The notes below the pieces were generated by a model. The model was not told the DNA's origin. It saw only the letters and a list, made by a program, of their open reading frames with translations, and ran no database searches. This document shows positions 60,363 to 64,000 of a stretch of 64,000 nt of DNA, in pieces (positions within the stretch are counted from its first letter, which is position 1; every line of letters starts with the position of its first letter). The stretch is from Streptosporangiaceae bacterium (GTDB lineage: Bacteria > Actinomycetota > Actinomycetes > Streptosporangiales > Streptosporangiaceae), in the NCBI GenBank assembly GCA_019245115.1, contig JAFARZ010000427.1:21236-85235 (forward strand), written 5' to 3'. The position numbers and the translations under genes were made by a program.

Positions 60363-61970
60363 TCAGGCTGGATTCCGCTGCTGCCACGGATGGGGGCCGT
60401 TGAGCGGGCGGTACTCGACGCCGGCGGCGGCCAGACGGCCAAGGTGCGCCTCGAGGCGGTCGCGCAGCGATGCCCAGGGCACCGCCTTCCCGGCCCAGGC
60501 GACATCGGCGAACGCGCACGCCCGGGGGAAGGTCATGTAGTCGAGCATCCGGGAGTCGGCGATGTATTCGGTCCATACCTGGAACTGGGCGCCGATGAGG
60601 CGGGCCTGGGCTTCCTGCGACCAGTCCCGCGGAACCGGGCTGAACGCCGCGACGTCCTCGGTACGGATCAGGCCGCCGATCGACGTGGGCTCGCGGTCGT
60701 CCTTCGCCTGGGAGTAGTCGAAGTACGTCCACTCCGTCGGAGCGGCCACCACGTCGTAGCCCGCCTCGGCGGCTCGCCGGGCCACCTCCATGCCGTGCCA
60801 GGCCATCACGACGGTGTCGGGGCGCAGCCCGGTCCCGGTGATGGTACTGGTGAAGCCCTCGTCCCAGACCATCGAGCGGGCGCCGAACGAAGTGGCCAGC
60901 ATGTCGGCGACCTGGCGCAGGAAGTAGGCGTGCAGGGCGACGGGACTGGGCAGTCGCAGTTCGTGCTGATAGTCCCGGATCCGCGGGTCGGCCTCCCAGT
61001 CGGTCAGCACGCACTCATCGCCGCCGATATGGACGTATTTCGCGGGGATGGCGCCGAGCAGTTCCCCGAACAGGCCGGCCAGGACATCGAGCGTGCCCGG
61101 GAGCGGCGACATGATCTGCGGGAAGATCCCCCAGTCGGTGGCCACGGTCAGCTCCCGTGTACCCGGCGCCGCGGCCAGGTCCGGCAGGGCCGCGAGCAGC
61201 GCGCGGGCATGCCCGGGCACCTCGAGTTCCGGCACCACGGTGATCATGCGCTCGGCGGCGTACCCGTTGATCTCGGCCAGATCGGCCAGCGTGTAATAAC
61301 CGCCGTGCGGCTTGTTGTCGAATGTCCTGGGGTCCCTGGTGAGCTGGGAAAATGGCCGATGGGAGCCGATTTCGTGCAGCTTCGGATGGCCTCGGCTCTC
61401 GATCCGCCAGCCCTGGTCGTCGGTCAGGTGCAGGTGCAGGCGGTTCAGCTTGTGCCGGGCCAGGAGGTCGATGAAGCGCAACACGACCGGCTTGGGGAAG
61501 AAATGCCGGGCCACGTCGAGGTGCGCGCCGCGCCATTTCAGCGCCGGGGCGTCCTCGATCTCGGCACACGGGATCGTCTGGGGTGCGGCGTGATCGATCG
61601 GGGCCGCGCGCCAGGCCTCGTCGGGTAGCAGCTGGCGGATCGTCTGCGCGGCATAGAACGCGCCGGCTGGGTCCGCCGCCTTGATCCGGACGTGGTCCGG
61701 GCCGATTCGCAGCCGGTATCCCTCGGCGGGCAGGCCGGCGTCCAGATCCACCAGGATGTCGTTGGCGTTGGTGATGTCTTTGGTGATGTCGTTGGAGTTG
61801 GCGTTGGCTGAGGGCCACGGCAATGCCGCGAGGACCCTGCGCACCGCGTCCGCTTCCCTGGTGGCATGCGGACCGGCCAGGACGTGTGTTGTCGCGCCGA
61901 GCGGGAAGTAACCGGACTGCTGACGTACCAGGCGAGGGAACGGCAACAGCGTGGCAAGACGATTGGGCAT
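60363..61970 (-). CDS. Beta-N-acetylhexosaminidase, GH20
   Basis: The 535-aa enzyme removes terminal GlcNAc/GalNAc from chito-oligosaccharides by substrate-assisted catalysis. N-terminal alpha/beta domain 1-135, then the barrel: WRGAHLDVARHFFP (147-160), LHLTDDQGWRIE, PELEVPGHARA, and the catalytic pair Asp318-Glu319 in KYVHIGGDEC. C-terminal WTEYI and MTFPRACAFADVAWAGK are family features. GGGGAG precedes the ATG at 61970. No signal peptide is visible, so it may act inside the cell on imported oligomers. A short local repeat encodes NDITKDITNANDI (60-72). Confidence 0.94.
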   Translation of the reverse strand: MPNRLATLLPFPRLVRQQSGYFPLGATTHVLAGPHATREADAVRRVLAALPWPSANANSNDITKDITNANDILVDLDAGLPAEGYRLRIGPDHVRIKAADPAGAFYAAQTIRQLLPDEAWRAAPIDHAAPQTIPCAEIEDAPALKWRGAHLDVARHFFPKPVVLRFIDLLARHKLNRLHLHLTDDQGWRIESRGHPKLHEIGSHRPFSQLTRDPRTFDNKPHGGYYTLADLAEINGYAAERMITVVPELEVPGHARALLAALPDLAAAPGTRELTVATDWGIFPQIMSPLPGTLDVLAGLFGELLGAIPAKYVHIGGDECVLTDWEADPRIRDYQHELRLPSPVALHAYFLRQVADMLATSFGARSMVWDEGFTSTITGTGLRPDTVVMAWHGMEVARRAAEAGYDVVAAPTEWTYFDYSQAKDDREPTSIGGLIRTEDVAAFSPVPRDWSQEAQARLIGAQFQVWTEYIADSRMLDYMTFPRACAFADVAWAGKAVPWASLRDRLEAHLGRLAAAGVEYRPLNGPHPWQQRNPA

Positions 61971-62009
61971 TATCTCAGCTCCCCGGCTCGGCGCGACTGT
62001 TTCCATGAT

Positions 62010-63287
62010 TTAGCAGGGACCGTTATTGTTCCAGGCGCCGGACGAGCCACCGGGCACCTCGTCGTAGTTCCACTGGTTGGCGGTCCACTGGTTCCCGTTG
62101 TAGGTGACCACGTTGCCCGCGGTGTAGGCGGTGTTGTTCACCCAGGCCGGAGCGGTGCAGCCACCGCCTCCCCCGCCCGGCGGGGTCGGAGTTGGCGTCG
62201 GTGACGGCTGCGTGACCGGGGCGTTGTTGGCGAACGCGACAGTGTAAGCGGTGAAGTCCCAGGAGTTCTGGGTCACGCTGCTGCATTCGCTGGACGTGCT
62301 CCCGTTGTTGTCGGGCGGGTTGCACTGCCGGTCCCGGTTCACCGACCAGAACGTGTACCGGCTCAGGCCGTTGCTCTGCGCGAAGCTCAGCACGGTCTGG
62401 AAGTCGCTCTGGTAGAAGTACTCACCGGTGTCGGTCCGGCCGTTCATGCCGGAGAAGCCCTCGTGCCCGTACGCCGTCGCGCTGTCCCAGCCGAACGTGC
62501 TCATGAGCTGGGAATGGAAACCCTGAAGCGCGGCCACCTGGGAGGAACCGCCGTTGAAGCCGCCATCGAACGGCATGATCGTGTAGTCGTTGGGGGTGAA
62601 GCCGAGGGTCTTCGCCTCGTCGAGGAGGAGGCCGCCGAAGTAGTTCGCGCCGGTCGCGATCGACGGCATCGTGATCGATACGAACAGGCCCGGGTTATTG
62701 TTCTGCAGGATCTGGGCGGCGCCGAGTTCGTTGGCGATCGCGGTCGAGTTCTCGATCTCCGGCTCTTCCAGGTCGAAGTCGAAGGCATGCAGCCCGTAGG
62801 CCGAGATCACCTGCTGGTACGCGGCGGCGGTCGATGCCGCTGATCCGCACACCTGGCCGAGCTTGGTGCCGTTGTAGCCGCCGGCCGAGACGATCACGTC
62901 ACCGCCGCTGCTCCTGACCTGGTTGATAGCGCCCGCCACCTGCGTGTCGGACGAGACGGGGTCATTGCCTTCCCAGGCCGGGCTGCACGAGCCGCCGTTG
63001 GCCAGGATGAACGCCATGTCGAATGCCTTCTGCCCGGTGGCCGACATCACCTGGCTCAGGTCCGGGCCACTGGAGTCCTGCGCGTAGTAATACGGTGCCG
63101 ACTCGTACCAGTTGTTGCTGAGGGCCGCGCTTTGTGCGTGGGCGCTCGTGGTCGACGCGGCGGCTACGATCGCACCGCAAAGGCCGAGGGCGAGCAGGCA
63201 CGCTCCTCCCCCGGCCAGCAGCCGGCTGCGTGGTGTGCCCCGGGCTCTTTCTGATTGGTTGCGTCTGCGGAACGCGAGCGGGTTCAT
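62010..63287 (-). CDS. Secreted GH18 chitinase-like protein with C-terminal chitin-binding module
   Basis: The 425-aa protein starts with MNPLAFRRRNQ directly behind GGAGGA. It has an exported basic signal (1-52, ending TTSAHAQS). The catalytic barrel follows at about 60-345, with AFDFDLEEPEIEN giving the DxDxE motif (Asp170, Asp172, Glu174), DVIVSAGGYNG as the SxGG strand, and YTFWSVNRDRQC near the end. Then a Pro/Thr linker, a Gly run, and a CBM5/12 module (APAWVNNTAYTAGNVVTYNGNQWTANQW). It cuts chitin outside the cell. The gene lies 39 nt upstream of the GH20 gene on the same strand, a natural pair. Confidence 0.93.
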   Translation of the reverse strand: MNPLAFRRRNQSERARGTPRSRLLAGGGACLLALGLCGAIVAAASTTSAHAQSAALSNNWYESAPYYYAQDSSGPDLSQVMSATGQKAFDMAFILANGGSCSPAWEGNDPVSSDTQVAGAINQVRSSGGDVIVSAGGYNGTKLGQVCGSAASTAAAYQQVISAYGLHAFDFDLEEPEIENSTAIANELGAAQILQNNNPGLFVSITMPSIATGANYFGGLLLDEAKTLGFTPNDYTIMPFDGGFNGGSSQVAALQGFHSQLMSTFGWDSATAYGHEGFSGMNGRTDTGEYFYQSDFQTVLSFAQSNGLSRYTFWSVNRDRQCNPPDNNGSTSSECSSVTQNSWDFTAYTVAFANNAPVTQPSPTPTPTPPGGGGGGCTAPAWVNNTAYTAGNVVTYNGNQWTANQWNYDEVPGGSSGAWNNNGPC

Positions 63288-63357
63288 GGCTCCTCCGGGA
63301 CGGTCGGGCGCACGGCGGCGCGACAACTGGACGGCCCGCTCCCAGCGTTTACCTCCA

Positions 63358-63393
63358 CATAACTATTAATAGTAAAGTTTCTTAACAGTTATG
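63358..63393. promoter_or_regulatory. AT-rich inverted repeat upstream of the chitinase gene
   Basis: CATAACT (63358-63364) and AGTTATG (63387-63393) enclose a 22-nt AT-rich stretch, 71 nt upstream of the chitinase start. The AT content is unusual here and fits a promoter/operator region. The 12-bp direct repeats of Streptomyces chitinase promoters were not found. Confidence 0.4.
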
Positions 63394-63521
63394 TTGATTT
63401 CTACGCTATCGCCGCTGGTAACGCCCCGTCAACCCTTCGTACACAGATGCCGACCACATCTTGGCATCCCCCGGATACGCGGTCTCCCCGAGGCCTGCTG
63501 CCCAACCCTCACCCAAAGGGA

Positions 63522-63582
63522 TACGTTGCGCCAACCATCCCCACCCAATGGGTACGTTGCGCCAACCATCCCCACCCAGGGC
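63522..63582. repeat. 31-bp tandem repeat, two copies
   Basis: TACGTTGCGCCAACCATCCC recurs at 63522 and 63553, each followed by CACCCA; a third, partial copy precedes them (CCAACCCTCACCCAAAGGG). No gene is supported in 63288-64000; short frames there are open only because of the GC and repeat content. Confidence 0.75.
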
Positions 63583-63683
63583 ACACTCCGAAATAGATCG
63601 AGCTTGCCAAGTGTCGGCCATACGTGCCCGTTTCATCCCTTTCTAGGTGATTTGGACACCTAGAACTACGATGCATAGCGTCA

Positions 63684-63752
63684 CCTTGCCGTCGAGCCGG
63701 TTGGACATAACCGGGCAGAACGGCCAGATGATCAACCATCTCGACGGCAAGG
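63684..63752. repeat. 13-bp inverted repeat enclosing a second hairpin
   Basis: CCTTGCCGTCGAG (63684-63696) pairs perfectly with CTCGACGGCAAGG (63740-63752). Directly inside, CCGGTT (63697-63702) pairs with AACCGG (63709-63714). The nested form suggests a structured RNA, a recombination site or an element end; there is no neighbouring gene to decide. Confidence 0.6.
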
Positions 63753-63903
63753 CCAGACGAGGGCGCCGTCGGTGCCGGTGGCGAACCGGAAAACGCCCGT
63801 CCAGCGCCTGGCACTGGACACCCCAAATCCTGAAATGTCGGATATGTGGGAGCGAGCGTGGCGGCGGGGCGGGCAGTGGGGCTCGGGCGGTGCGGCTGCT
63901 GGG

Positions 63904-64000
63904 GCGCGGGGACACTGGGGCGGTGGGGACACTGAGGCAGGCGGGGACGCTGGGGCGGCGGGGACACTGAGGCAGGCGGGGACGCTGGGGCGGCGGGGAC
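63904..64000. repeat. GC-rich 17/18-bp minisatellite running off the window
   Basis: Units ACACTGAGGCAGGCGGGG and ACGCTGGGGCGGCGGGG alternate with a 35-bp period up to the last base. The period is not a multiple of three and the strand is G-rich throughout. Confidence 0.75.

Noticed and set aside
63647..63970. 107-residue plus frame at the window end
   Set aside because: It is read through an inverted repeat and a minisatellite of non-triplet period; no coding signal.

Overview
The window is chromosomal DNA of a high-GC, soil-type filamentous actinomycete. The support is the dense GC-rich coding with many GTG/TTG starts, an AfsR-like SARP regulator, an F420/PPOX-type protein, PadR/HxlR/RpiR/DeoR regulators, a full-length Lhr helicase, many secreted hydrolases and ABC sugar importers that lack their own ATPase. 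The species cannot be named from the sequence. No tRNA, rRNA, CRISPR array or intact insertion sequence was recognised.

Layout. 1-4.0 kb: the tail of a secreted protein, a conserved hypothetical, a GH3-like secreted hydrolase, and a peptide deformylase/PadR pair with a palindromic operator over the padR start. 4.2-7.9 kb: a large Rhs/YD-repeat protein followed 16 nt later by a small two-helix membrane protein (possible toxin/immunity pair). 8.5-11.6 kb: GlcNAc catabolism (nagA, a SIS-type deaminase, a DeoR regulator). 11.8-17.7 kb: a lipoprotein, the Lhr helicase and a small membrane protein. 18.5-24.3 kb: secreted proteins (NPCBM-like, a CHAP/PKD/propeller protein, an SGNH hydrolase, a GH12 glucanase with a palindromic operator). 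24.5-35.1 kb: DUF1810 and MetE-like proteins, then a divergent amino-sugar locus (GH15-like, serine hydrolase and GlcNAc kinase one way; SIS protein and ABC importer the other way) closed by an RpiR regulator. 35.2-42.5 kb: a TSCPD protein, a predicted selenoprotein (UGSC family) with its partner gene, and a branched-chain-type ABC importer in which two permeases and one ATPase are fused. 43-50 kb: a glycosyltransferase-like pair abutting two large STAND-type regulators that look transferred. 50.5-60.3 kb: a Uma2-type nuclease, a DUF234 ATPase, a truncated ABATE protein, an XRE regulator, a PPOX protein, HxlR/MFS/thioesterase, a GNAT-ACT fusion and a ROK kinase. 60.3-63.3 kb: GH20 hexosaminidase and GH18 chitinase. 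The end is intergenic and repeat-rich.

Functional theme. GH18, GH20 and GH3-like enzymes outside the cell, the ABC importer, kinases (BadF-type and ROK), NagA and SIS-domain isomerases/deaminases inside, and DeoR/RpiR regulators together suggest uptake and use of chitin- or peptidoglycan-derived amino sugars.

The most unusual content is not ordinary genes. First, a UGA codon in a UGSC-family gene is very likely read as selenocysteine, with a small hairpin about 20 nt downstream. Second, a 30-bp unit, open in at least five of six frames, occurs as one to five copies at the 5' ends of three unrelated genes, read in three different frames. A single unit is also inserted in another, 87-bp-period dispersed repeat that itself lies directly against gene ends. 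Third, a ~200-nt intergenic element with a conserved, partly covarying double hairpin occurs three times in the same orientation. Long perfect palindromes (60 and 34 bp), a regulator that has lost its stop codon and reads 202 nt into the next gene, and a small duplicated ORF over a terminator are further points of interest.
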